DNA of 6,867 bases from Pseudomonadota bacterium. GTDB taxonomy: Bacteria > Pseudomonadota > Alphaproteobacteria > Rhizobiales > Beijerinckiaceae. Below the pieces are notes generated by a model. It saw only the letters and a list, made by a program, of their open reading frames with translations, ran no database searches and was not told where the DNA came from. Shown piece after piece: positions 1-4,975 of this stretch. Position 1 is the stretch's first letter. Every line of letters begins with the position of its first letter. Both the position numbers and the translations under genes were made by a program. The stretch covers positions 1-6,867 of the forward strand of contig JAEWKL010000456.1 in the NCBI GenBank assembly GCA_023386115.1, written 5' to 3'.

Positions 1-199
1 GCAGCTCGTCGCGGATGTCGGCGATCAGCGCGTCGAGCCGGCATTCCGGGCCGACGACCCGGGCCAGGGCCTCACGCGCGACCGGCCTGGGCGAGGCGAA
101 CAGCACAGCCTCGACGTGACCCATCCAGGCGCGCCAGCGCGCCTCCGGCGGCAGGCCGGCGAGCGCGGGATCGAACGGGCAGGATCGCGCGCGGGCCAC
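1..199 (-). CDS. scpB: ScpB-like segregation and condensation protein, N-terminal part (runs off left edge)
   Basis: Reading the minus strand from a GTG at 199 gives 66 open codons up to the window edge with no stop. The segment EAVLFASPRPV followed by LARVVG and then LDALIADIRDEL matches the opening of the first winged-helix domain of ScpB, the accessory subunit of the SMC-ScpA-ScpB condensin that organises and segregates DNA. About 30 residues precede this motif (PEARWRAWMGHVEAVLF), somewhat more than in typical chromosomal ScpB. The GTG lies one base after the TGA of the DUF1403 gene, so the two are probably translationally coupled. Chromosomal scpB normally sits beside scpA; here the upstream partner is DUF1403 and no scpA or smc is in view, suggesting a plasmid- or island-borne paralogue. 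The family call rests on about 40 conserved residues, so it is good but not certain. Confidence 0.72.
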   Translation of the reverse strand, partial: MARARSCPFDPALAGLPPEARWRAWMGHVEAVLFASPRPVAREALARVVGPECRLDALIADIRDEL

Positions 200-200
200 G

Positions 201-1181
201 TCAGAGCCCGTACAGGCGGAACGTTGCGCGCCCAGTGTGCTCGCGCACGACCCCGAGGGTGACTAGGCGGTCGAGGAAGCGCCGGGCAGCCCGCTCCGAG
301 CCGAGGCCGGTGAGGTGGGTCGCCGCGACGACGTCGTCGGCGAGCAGGGCGGCGAGGCCGTGGCCGGCGCCCTTGGTGCGAACGACACCCATTGCAGCCG
401 TGAGCGCCTCTGCGCGCCGGGCGAGGTCGAGCGCGCGGGCGTAGGTCTCGGCAAGTGCGGCCGCGTAGCCTGCCTGACAGGCGGCGATCCAGTCCGGGTC
501 GCTCGCGGACGCGCGGCGATGATCGAGCCGGGCGCGGAGCGCGGGCTGCGCCAGGGCGGTGGCGAGCAGCGGGACCGGGATGGCCCAGCCTAGGCGGGCG
601 GCGAGGACGAGGTCGGCGACCATCGGGCCGAGGAGCGCCCCGTCCGGACCCGGCATCGCGATCCGCAGCCGGGCGGCGGCGGTCGCGGCGGCGACGACCG
701 GGTCACCGGCGTCGTGGTCGCCGATCGTCACGAGAAGGTCCCCGGGCGCGACGGCGGGTGCCATCAGGCTGCCGAGGCGAGCGAGCCTGCCTGAATCGAG
801 CCGCGTGGGCTGCGAGGCCAAGCCGCGCCAGGCGCGGTGCAGGTGGCCGGCCGGACCGGGATCGTCGCTGGGCCGGGTGAGGTGGTGGGCGTCGCGGAAC
901 GCCGCGAGATCCTCGCGCAGGCGGAGCAGGCGGCCGGTTGCGGCGGCGGCCGCGAGGGCCTGACGCAGGCGCAGGGTGCCGAGCCAGGGCGGCGCGACGC
1001 GCAGGATCCGATCGAGGGCGAGAAGGGCCGCGCCGGCCGCCAGCGCCGCCCCGCCCTCGTCCCGTCCGTGCCGGACCCAAGCCGGCAAGGGCTGCAGGAT
1101 CAACGGGTTGGCAGATGGAGCGGCGGTCGTCCCGGTGGCGCGGCGAGCCGGTCTGGCGGGTGCAGGAGGTGCCTGATCCAT
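201..1181 (-). CDS. DUF1403 family protein
   Basis: A 326-residue protein of unknown biochemical function that I recognise as DUF1403, a family known mainly from Alphaproteobacteria, often on plasmids. Family-like landmarks are an Ala-rich opening with LPAWVRHG, the segment AGAALLALDRILR then PPWLGTLRLRQAL, the string RPSDDPGPAGHL, and the C-terminal RFLDRLVTLGVVREHTGR ending in FRLYGL. The protein is largely alpha-helical and Ala/Leu/Arg-rich, without signal peptide, clear membrane segment or recognisable catalytic motif, so it is probably cytosolic. I chose the ATG at 1181 because an AGGG-type ribosome site precedes it at a sensible distance; an in-frame GTG at 1202 would add seven residues. 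The final residues resemble a winged-helix wing, but DNA binding is only a guess. It is followed after one base by the ScpB-like gene and is divergent from the recombinase, implying a shared control region. Confidence 0.82.
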   Translation of the reverse strand: MDQAPPAPARPARRATGTTAAPSANPLILQPLPAWVRHGRDEGGAALAAGAALLALDRILRVAPPWLGTLRLRQALAAAAATGRLLRLREDLAAFRDAHHLTRPSDDPGPAGHLHRAWRGLASQPTRLDSGRLARLGSLMAPAVAPGDLLVTIGDHDAGDPVVAAATAAARLRIAMPGPDGALLGPMVADLVLAARLGWAIPVPLLATALAQPALRARLDHRRASASDPDWIAACQAGYAAALAETYARALDLARRAEALTAAMGVVRTKGAGHGLAALLADDVVAATHLTGLGSERAARRFLDRLVTLGVVREHTGRATFRLYGL

Positions 1182-1285
1182 GCGCCACCCTAAATCGCGC
1201 ACGGCGCTTTGTCCGCTCTGATGTCGGTCTAAACGCCGCGGGTGTCGCGCACTTTGATATGTCCGGTAAGCTTGCCTTATCGGAC
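1182..1285. promoter_or_regulatory. Divergent intergenic region between DUF1403 and recombinase genes
   Basis: About 100 bp separate the two divergent genes and must hold both promoters. It is less GC-rich than its surroundings. Visible elements are a direct repeat TCGCGCAC at 1195-1202 and 1245-1252, a TTGATA hexamer at 1254-1259 that could be a -35 for the recombinase, and the large palindrome at its right edge. No convincing -10 could be assigned, so promoter positions are left open. Confidence 0.45.
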
Positions 1286-1287
1286 AT
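1259..1287. repeat. 29-bp near-palindrome at the recombinase start (dif-like site or operator)
   Basis: The left arm ATGTCCGGTAAG (1259-1270) is mirrored by the right arm CTTATCGGACAT (1276-1287), with a single G/T mismatch in 12 arm positions and a 5-bp centre CTTGC. Read as 11-bp arms it is 11+7+11, close to the arm-core-arm plan of Xer/dif sites. The inner ends TAA and TTAT also resemble dif half-sites. The preferred ATG of the recombinase (1286) uses the last two bases of the right arm. It could be the recombinase's crossover site, its own operator, or both. The symmetry is directly visible; the function is inferred. Confidence 0.7.
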
Positions 1288-2422
1288 GGACCAGCATGCT
1301 ACCGCTGCCATGGCCGATTCCCTCTCCCCGCACCCGCAACACACCTCTACCCCCGTCCCGGAGGAGGCCGCCGGCCTGCCCGCCGTTCCTGTCACGGCGG
1401 ACGGGGTGTCGGGCACGACCGAGCCGGCCGGGCATATCGGATCGCCGCCGTCGGCGCTCCAGCCGCTCGCCGAGGCGGCACGCGCCTACGCCGCCCGCAA
1501 GGACAGCCCCAACACCCGCCGCGCCTACGCCGCCGACTGGCGCCTGTTCGAGCGCTGGTGCCTGCGCCAGGGCCTCGACCCCCTCTCCCCCGATCCCCGC
1601 GCCATGGGTCTCTTCCTCGCCGCCGCGGCCGACGGCCACGGCCTGCGTAAGGTGAGCGTCGCCACCCTCGAGCGCCGGCTCGCCGCCCTCACCACCCGCT
1701 ACCGCTCGGCCGGCACGCCGCTCGCGCGCGACGACCGCCACATCACCGACGTCATGGCCGGTATCCGCCGTAGCCACGCCCGCCCGCCACGCCAGAAGGA
1801 GGCGGTGCTCGGCGAGGACCTGCTCGCCATGGTGGCGACGCTCGAGGCCGACCTGCGGGGCCTGCGCGACAAGGCGATCCTGCTCCTCGGGTTCGCGGGG
1901 GGCCTTCGCCGCTCGGAGATCGTCGGGCTCGACTGCGGCCCCCGCCAGTCGACCGACGGCGCGGGCTGGATCGAGATCCTGGCCGAGGGCGCGCTGCTGA
2001 CGGTCCGCGGCAAGACGGGGTGGCGCGCGGTCGAGGTCGGACGCGGCTCGTCGGAGCGCAGCTGTCCAGTGGCGGCGGTGGAGACGTGGCTGCGGCTGGG
2101 GCGGATCGCCCACGGGCCGGTGTTCCGGCCGATTGCCGGGGTGAAGGGCGCGGTCTCGGCGGCGCGGCTGTCCGACAAGCACGTGGTGCGTCTGGTCAAG
2201 CGCACGGCTTTGGCGGCTGGCCTTCGCGGCGACCTGCCGGAGGGCGAGCGGGCGCTGGCCTTCGCGGGCCACTCGCTGCGGGCGGGGCTGGCGAGCTCGG
2301 CGGAGGTCGAGGAGGCGCTGGTGCAGCGTCAGCTCGGTCACGCTTCGGCCGAGATGACGCGGCGATATCAGCGGCGGCGCGAGCGCTTCCGGGTCAACCT
2401 GACCCGAGCGTCGGGGCTATGA
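1286..2422 (+). CDS. Tyrosine-type site-specific recombinase/integrase
   Basis: With the start at 1286 this is 378 residues. Residues about 60-165 form the SAM-like core-binding domain (SPNTRRAYAADWRLFERW, then TLERRLAAL), preceded by a Pro/Ala-rich disordered leader. The catalytic domain spans about 175-375 and all active-site residues are present: Arg208 in GGLRRSEI, Lys243 in RGKTGW, His329 and Arg332 in HSLR, His352 in LGH, and nucleophile Tyr361 in RRYQRR. The enzyme should cut and rejoin DNA through a 3'-phosphotyrosine. The start is uncertain: ATGs at 1259, 1286 and 1310 are in frame and none has a strong ribosome site. The frame stays open upstream to 938, but that part is antisense to DUF1403 and unlikely to be coding. 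The protein looks like the integrases common on alphaproteobacterial plasmids, not like XerC or XerD themselves. Whether it acts in integration, dimer resolution or cassette exchange cannot be told here. Confidence 0.9.
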   Translation: MDQHATAAMADSLSPHPQHTSTPVPEEAAGLPAVPVTADGVSGTTEPAGHIGSPPSALQPLAEAARAYAARKDSPNTRRAYAADWRLFERWCLRQGLDPLSPDPRAMGLFLAAAADGHGLRKVSVATLERRLAALTTRYRSAGTPLARDDRHITDVMAGIRRSHARPPRQKEAVLGEDLLAMVATLEADLRGLRDKAILLLGFAGGLRRSEIVGLDCGPRQSTDGAGWIEILAEGALLTVRGKTGWRAVEVGRGSSERSCPVAAVETWLRLGRIAHGPVFRPIAGVKGAVSAARLSDKHVVRLVKRTALAAGLRGDLPEGERALAFAGHSLRAGLASSAEVEEALVQRQLGHASAEMTRRYQRRRERFRVNLTRASGL

Positions 2423-2790
2423 CGCGCCCCGGTTCGATCGTGACCGCGTGAGGATTGTGATGCCCCGTCGCTCCCTCCGCGTGGATCACCTGCGCACCCC
2501 AGGGCCTCCTCGACGAGGCACGGGTTTCGCTCCAGGAGCGCCAGCAGCACGCGCGCGGGTCCTTCGGGCTTGCGGCGGCCCTGCTCCCAGTTCCGCAGGG
2601 TGCCGACGGCGACGGCGACGCCGATCCGGCTGGCGAACACGTCCTGAGAGAGATCGGTTGCCTTGCGGATCGCCGCAACGTCGACCTCGTGGGGGACGTG
2701 GACGCGCAGGCCCGGCACGGTCTCGCCGCTGGCGTGCGCCGCGTCCTGCTCGAGGCTACGGGCCAGGTCGTCGAACATGGCGTCGTCCAT
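2368..2790 (-). CDS. HigA-like XRE-family antitoxin, solitary, with abnormal HTH turn and tail
   Basis: A 140-residue reading frame with an excellent ribosome site, AGGAGG at 2795-2800, four bases before the ATG. Residues 25-97 resemble antitoxins of the HigA/NadS type (VPGLRVHVPHEVDV, LSQDVFASRIG, TLRNWEQGRRKPEGPARVLL), which repress their own operon and neutralise a RelE/HigB-type ribonuclease. Two oddities stand out. First, the HTH turn reads GVAVAVGT where family members usually have four residues between the Gly and Thr (GVSVGT-like), a two-residue insertion caused by a hexanucleotide repeat. Second, homology seems to stop near residue 97 and an Arg/Gly/Ser-rich tail runs on, its last 55 bases antisense to the recombinase 3' end, suggesting a lost stop. 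No toxin gene lies upstream, where higB would be expected; hipA ends there instead. It may be a decaying orphan or a repurposed regulator. Confidence 0.75.
   Translation of the reverse strand: MDDAMFDDLARSLEQDAAHASGETVPGLRVHVPHEVDVAAIRKATDLSQDVFASRIGVAVAVGTLRNWEQGRRKPEGPARVLLALLERNPCLVEEALGCAGDPRGGSDGASQSSRGHDRTGARHSPDARVRLTRKRSRRR
2605..2622. repeat. Hexanucleotide tandem repeat inside the HTH codons of the HigA-like gene
   Basis: GACGGC occurs twice in tandem (2605-2616), followed by a third near copy GACGCC (2617-2622). On the coding strand this spells Val-Ala-Val-Ala-Val-Gly at the turn of the helix-turn-helix. The in-frame 6-bp unit is a likely product of replication slippage and accounts for the apparent two-residue insertion. 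Confidence 0.75.
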
Positions 2791-2905
2791 GGTACCTCCT
2801 CACGACAGGGTTTCGACCAGCCGGGCCCGGCTCCGACCCGGCCTGGACGATCGCCCAGGGTGAGACGACGGCCCAGGCCACATAGACGAGTGCTCACCGG
2901 TCGCT
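2791..2905 (-). promoter_or_regulatory. Leader of the HigA-like gene with a 14-bp perfect palindrome
   Basis: This 115-bp gap after hipA has no gene on either strand that I can support. It contains the perfect palindrome AGCCGGGCCCGGCT (2819-2832), centred 35 bp before the ATG, a plausible autoregulatory operator position for an XRE antitoxin. A second inverted pair, CCTGG at 2842-2846 and CCAGG at 2855-2859, might form a weak hairpin after hipA, but it lacks a T tract. In DNA this GC-rich, such symmetries can arise by chance. Confidence 0.4.
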
Positions 2906-4144
2906 TCAGCCCCGAAATCCCGAGTATAGGTAGGCCCGGCGGATGGCTTCGCAGTCGCCTTCGCTGACGCCGCAACCTCGCGCCACGCCGTACCACTCCT
3001 GACCGACGATCCGCTCCATCTCGTCGAGAATGGCTGAGGCCTCCGACGGATCCAGCAGGAACCGCCGGCACTCGCTGAGGAGATTCGTGGCATTCGCGAA
3101 GCGGCCCTGGGATCCGCAGGCCATGGCGAGATCCCGTCGCTCCTCGGCGACCGCAGGCGTGGGCGTCAGGTCGTAGGCCGGCGATAGTCTCCAGCCTCGC
3201 GTGGGCGCAAAGGCGGCGTGGTTGCGAGGATGGTCGTCGAGGTTGGACACCAAGGCGTTGAACGCCATCCGGCGAAACAGTTCGTGCGCATCTTCCTTGG
3301 GCCGCTCGCTGATCCGCCGCAGCGTTTCAGCGAGGAGGATGTAGGACCAGCGCGCGCGTCCATCCGGAGTCTCGTCGGTCTCGAGCAGCGTGAGGGCGCT
3401 GATCATGCGGGCACGGGTGTAGCCGCCCTCGGCGCGCTCGCGGTCGAAGCGCTTCACCAGCAGCACGTCGCGGCCTCCCACGGAGGCGATCTGCGAGACC
3501 GCGACCTGTAAGTGACACCGGCGTGCAAGCTCCAAGGTCGCGTGCTCCACCCGCGCCATGTTCCAACGATCGTCAGGGCGGTTGAATTTGGCGAGCCACA
3601 GCGCATCGTCGTGCTCGACCACCACCTTGGGGCGGGCGCCTCCCATGGATGTACCGAGCAGCAGCAGTTCCTCCACCTGGGCGGCGTCCCTGGGCGGCGC
3701 GTCTGCGAGCAGGGCATCCGCCAGGTTCTGGAGCTTCTCCAGGTCCCAGGTCCTATTGAAGGCGCGCACCGGTGCCGGCGGCTCCACGCCCAGGCCGAAG
3801 CCCAGGGCGCCAGCACGGTCATCGGGCGAATGGAGCAGGTAGTCGAGCTCGCCGAGCAGTGCGGGGCCGGCATGTTTTTCGACGACCCGGCGGCCCCAAT
3901 AGTCCGGGCCGGCATCACGGAGCGCGCCGAAGACACCATTGAGGCGCACGGTCTCGAAGCCGGCGCGACCGAGGCGAAGCTCGACTGGATCGATCTCGAC
4001 GGCGTCCTGACGCTCGCGGTAACGGCGGCCGTAGACGAAGCGGCCGACCGCTACGCCGTTGCGATCGACGGTGTGTTCGAAGCGGCCTGCCGTGACGGCT
4101 GCCACAGCGCTCGGCAGGGTGATGTAGACGTAGGCCTCGGGCAT
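2906..4144 (-). CDS. hipA: HipA-family serine/threonine kinase toxin
   Basis: A 412-residue HipA-like protein of normal length. HipA kinases phosphorylate a cellular target (glutamyl-tRNA synthetase GltX in E. coli; targets vary in other HipA families) and slow growth; the paired HipB neutralises them. The N-terminal subdomain is present (VAVGRFVYG, about 32-39; FGALRDAGPDYWGRRV, about 72-87). The Gly-rich autophosphorylation loop is GTSMGGARPK (164-173), with Ser166 the expected phosphosite, and LAKF supplies Lys186. The catalytic loop is NLDDHPRNH (301-309), with Asp303 the probable catalytic base and Asn308 a metal ligand. The DFG-equivalent is SPAYDLTP, with Asp325. All key residues are intact, so the kinase should be active. 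The ATG lies eight bases after the hipB stop without a clear ribosome site of its own, so translation is probably coupled to hipB. Which HipA subfamily and target apply cannot be judged from this. Confidence 0.93.
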   Translation of the reverse strand: MPEAYVYITLPSAVAAVTAGRFEHTVDRNGVAVGRFVYGRRYRERQDAVEIDPVELRLGRAGFETVRLNGVFGALRDAGPDYWGRRVVEKHAGPALLGELDYLLHSPDDRAGALGFGLGVEPPAPVRAFNRTWDLEKLQNLADALLADAPPRDAAQVEELLLLGTSMGGARPKVVVEHDDALWLAKFNRPDDRWNMARVEHATLELARRCHLQVAVSQIASVGGRDVLLVKRFDRERAEGGYTRARMISALTLLETDETPDGRARWSYILLAETLRRISERPKEDAHELFRRMAFNALVSNLDDHPRNHAAFAPTRGWRLSPAYDLTPTPAVAEERRDLAMACGSQGRFANATNLLSECRRFLLDPSEASAILDEMERIVGQEWYGVARGCGVSEGDCEAIRRAYLYSGFRG

Positions 4145-4152
4145 CGGCGCGC

Positions 4153-4491
4153 TCAGAAGTCGTCATCGAGCGGCCGGGATGCCCGGGCGTGGCGCCGATC
4201 ACGCAGGGATGCAAGACGGAGCCCCTCGGCATCGGTCGTCGGATCGGCGATGGCACCGAGTTGCTCGACCATGCCATAGGACCACAGAAGAGCGGCGTAG
4301 ATCGCGATGCTGGTCGATGGCTTGCCGTGCTCGGCCTCGGCGATCACCTCCCGGCTGGCGCCGATCCGCTCGGCAACCTCGACCAGGGTGATGTTGCGGC
4401 GCAGGCGCGCGGTGCGCAGGTCAGCTCCCAGACGCTTCAGGGCTGTCTCCACCTCGTAGGGTGGTGAGCTCAGCAGATGGCCGCGGCGCAT
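4153..4491 (-). CDS. hipB: HipB-like XRE-family antitoxin
   Basis: A 112-residue protein with a helix-turn-helix at about residues 20-57 (LGADLRTARLRRNITLVEVA, then RIGASREVIAEAEHGKPS), of the type that pairs with HipA: it binds an operator dyad upstream of the operon and sequesters the kinase. The C-terminal part (about 85-112) is Arg-rich and ends in the acidic DDDF, like the flexible HipB tails that aid toxin contact or proteolysis. The ATG at 4491 is preceded by GGAGAG (4497-4502) with a five-base spacer, which fixes the start. It is the first gene of a two-gene operon, antitoxin before toxin, the normal hipBA order. The assignment comes from the HTH and the adjacency to hipA; sequence outside the HTH diverges from E. 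coli HipB. Confidence 0.87.
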   Translation of the reverse strand: MRRGHLLSSPPYEVETALKRLGADLRTARLRRNITLVEVAERIGASREVIAEAEHGKPSTSIAIYAALLWSYGMVEQLGAIADPTTDAEGLRLASLRDRRHARASRPLDDDF

Positions 4492-4496
4492 GAGAA

Positions 4497-4568
4497 GCTC
4501 TCCATTCCCGATCCTTATGTCGGCTCAAAAAGACAATTGCAAACTTTTCGTCGGATTGGACCGACATC
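4497..4568 (-). promoter_or_regulatory. hipBA promoter and candidate operator
   Basis: This short stretch is clearly more AT-rich than everything around it. On the minus strand a -35-like TTGCAA (4537-4542) and a -10-like CATAAG (4514-4519) are separated by exactly 17 bp, placing the start of transcription just before the GGAGAG ribosome site (4497-4502). A dyad AAAAG/CTTTT (4528-4532 and 4544-4548, 11-bp spacer) is centred on the -35, where a HipB-type repressor could bind. GTCGG and CCGAC form a second dyad at 4550-4565, and another GTCGG lies at 4519-4523. Hexamer matches are 4/6 each, so the promoter is a reasonable proposal, not a proof. Confidence 0.55.
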
Positions 4569-4584
4569 TGTCGCGGCGCGGGTG

Positions 4585-4888
4585 GCAGGAAGGTTGTCTC
4601 GCCGGTGAGCACGTCGATCTCCACCTCCGTGCAGTTCGCGCTGAAGGTAAAGCCGGTGAAGCGGTCGACCGGCTCGCTCACGCCCGGCTTGACGATCAGC
4701 CCCGAATCGAGCGCCCCGCCGCCGGCCCGCACGAAGCGCATGGGCTCGGACAGGTTGACCTGGGCGGCATAGGCGAGAGGCCGACGATCCTGCACGGCGC
4801 CGCCATTGTAGCCTGTGTCCGTCGAGGCGGCCGTGGCGGTCGGGTTGGGCACGACCTGCGTGTCCGTGGCCGAGGTCGTGTCTCTCCG
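4585..4888 (-). pseudogene. Remnant of a xanthine dehydrogenase/aldehyde oxidase-type molybdopterin subunit
   Basis: The minus frame across this stretch carries two landmarks of the large, molybdopterin-binding subunit of molybdenum hydroxylases. One is TDTQVVPNPTATAAS followed by GYNGGAVQD, resembling the VPN.S.TAAS..DLNG.AV.DA motif; the other is EVEIDVLTGE (about 4594-4623). In complete enzymes these motifs are separated by roughly 40 more residues, and YAAQVNLS follows the first too soon, so an internal deletion is likely. The fragment begins directly at the insertion sequence end and stops just before the hipBA promoter, about where a full gene would continue with the DVG-type segment. 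No start codon or ribosome site of its own is visible; the open frame merely reads in from the transposon end and overlaps hipB out of frame. It has no expected enzymatic function. The family call is moderately firm; the exact substrate class is unknown. Confidence 0.55.
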
Positions 4889-4930
4889 TGATCCTCCCTC
4901 GGTTTGACGGCTCTCCCGCACTTTGCGTGG
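4889..4930 (+). repeat. Left terminal inverted repeat of the ISL3 element
   Basis: This 42-bp repeat starts TGATCCTCCC and ends CTTTGCGTGG, and is the exact reverse complement of 6633-6674. The next inner pair (4931 and 6632) does not match, so 42 bp is its full extent. Confidence 0.93.
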
Positions 4931-4975
4931 AATGGTCGCGGTGACGAGGTTGGCATTGGCTGATTCACGGACGGG

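Noticed and set aside
938..1285. Upstream extension of the recombinase frame giving 494 residues
   Set aside because: The extension is antisense to the conserved DUF1403 5' region, is Arg/Ala-rich without family resemblance, and would bury the divergent promoter region inside a gene.
703..1416. 237-codon minus-strand frame overlapping DUF1403 and the recombinase start
   Set aside because: Out of frame with DUF1403, very rich in Arg/Pro/Ala, and it spans the divergent control region.
1277..2341. Long minus-strand open frame of 354 codons opposite the recombinase
   Set aside because: A shadow of codon bias in GC-rich DNA; the product is an Arg/Gly/Ala-rich mixture with no domain, while the plus strand has every catalytic residue of a tyrosine recombinase.
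2800..3093. 97-codon minus frame just before the HigA-like gene, considered as the missing HigB/RelE toxin
   Set aside because: It overlaps the hipA 3' end in another frame and shows no RelE/HigB-like pattern; the short part outside hipA is too small for a toxin.
3512..4279. 255-codon plus-strand open frame opposite hipA and hipB
   Set aside because: Lies antisense to two well-supported genes, crosses their junction, and shows no recognisable motif.
1220..4568. Shared 10-mer GATGTCGGTC near the recombinase (1220) and, on the minus strand, near the hipBA promoter (4568), considered as a common operator
   Set aside because: A shared 10-mer in nearly 7 kb searched on both strands is expected by chance, and it has no matched position relative to the two start sites.
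4421..4921. 166-codon minus frame as an intact gene
   Set aside because: It begins inside the transposon repeat, ends inside hipB out of frame, and only its middle resembles a molybdenum hydroxylase; annotated as a remnant instead.
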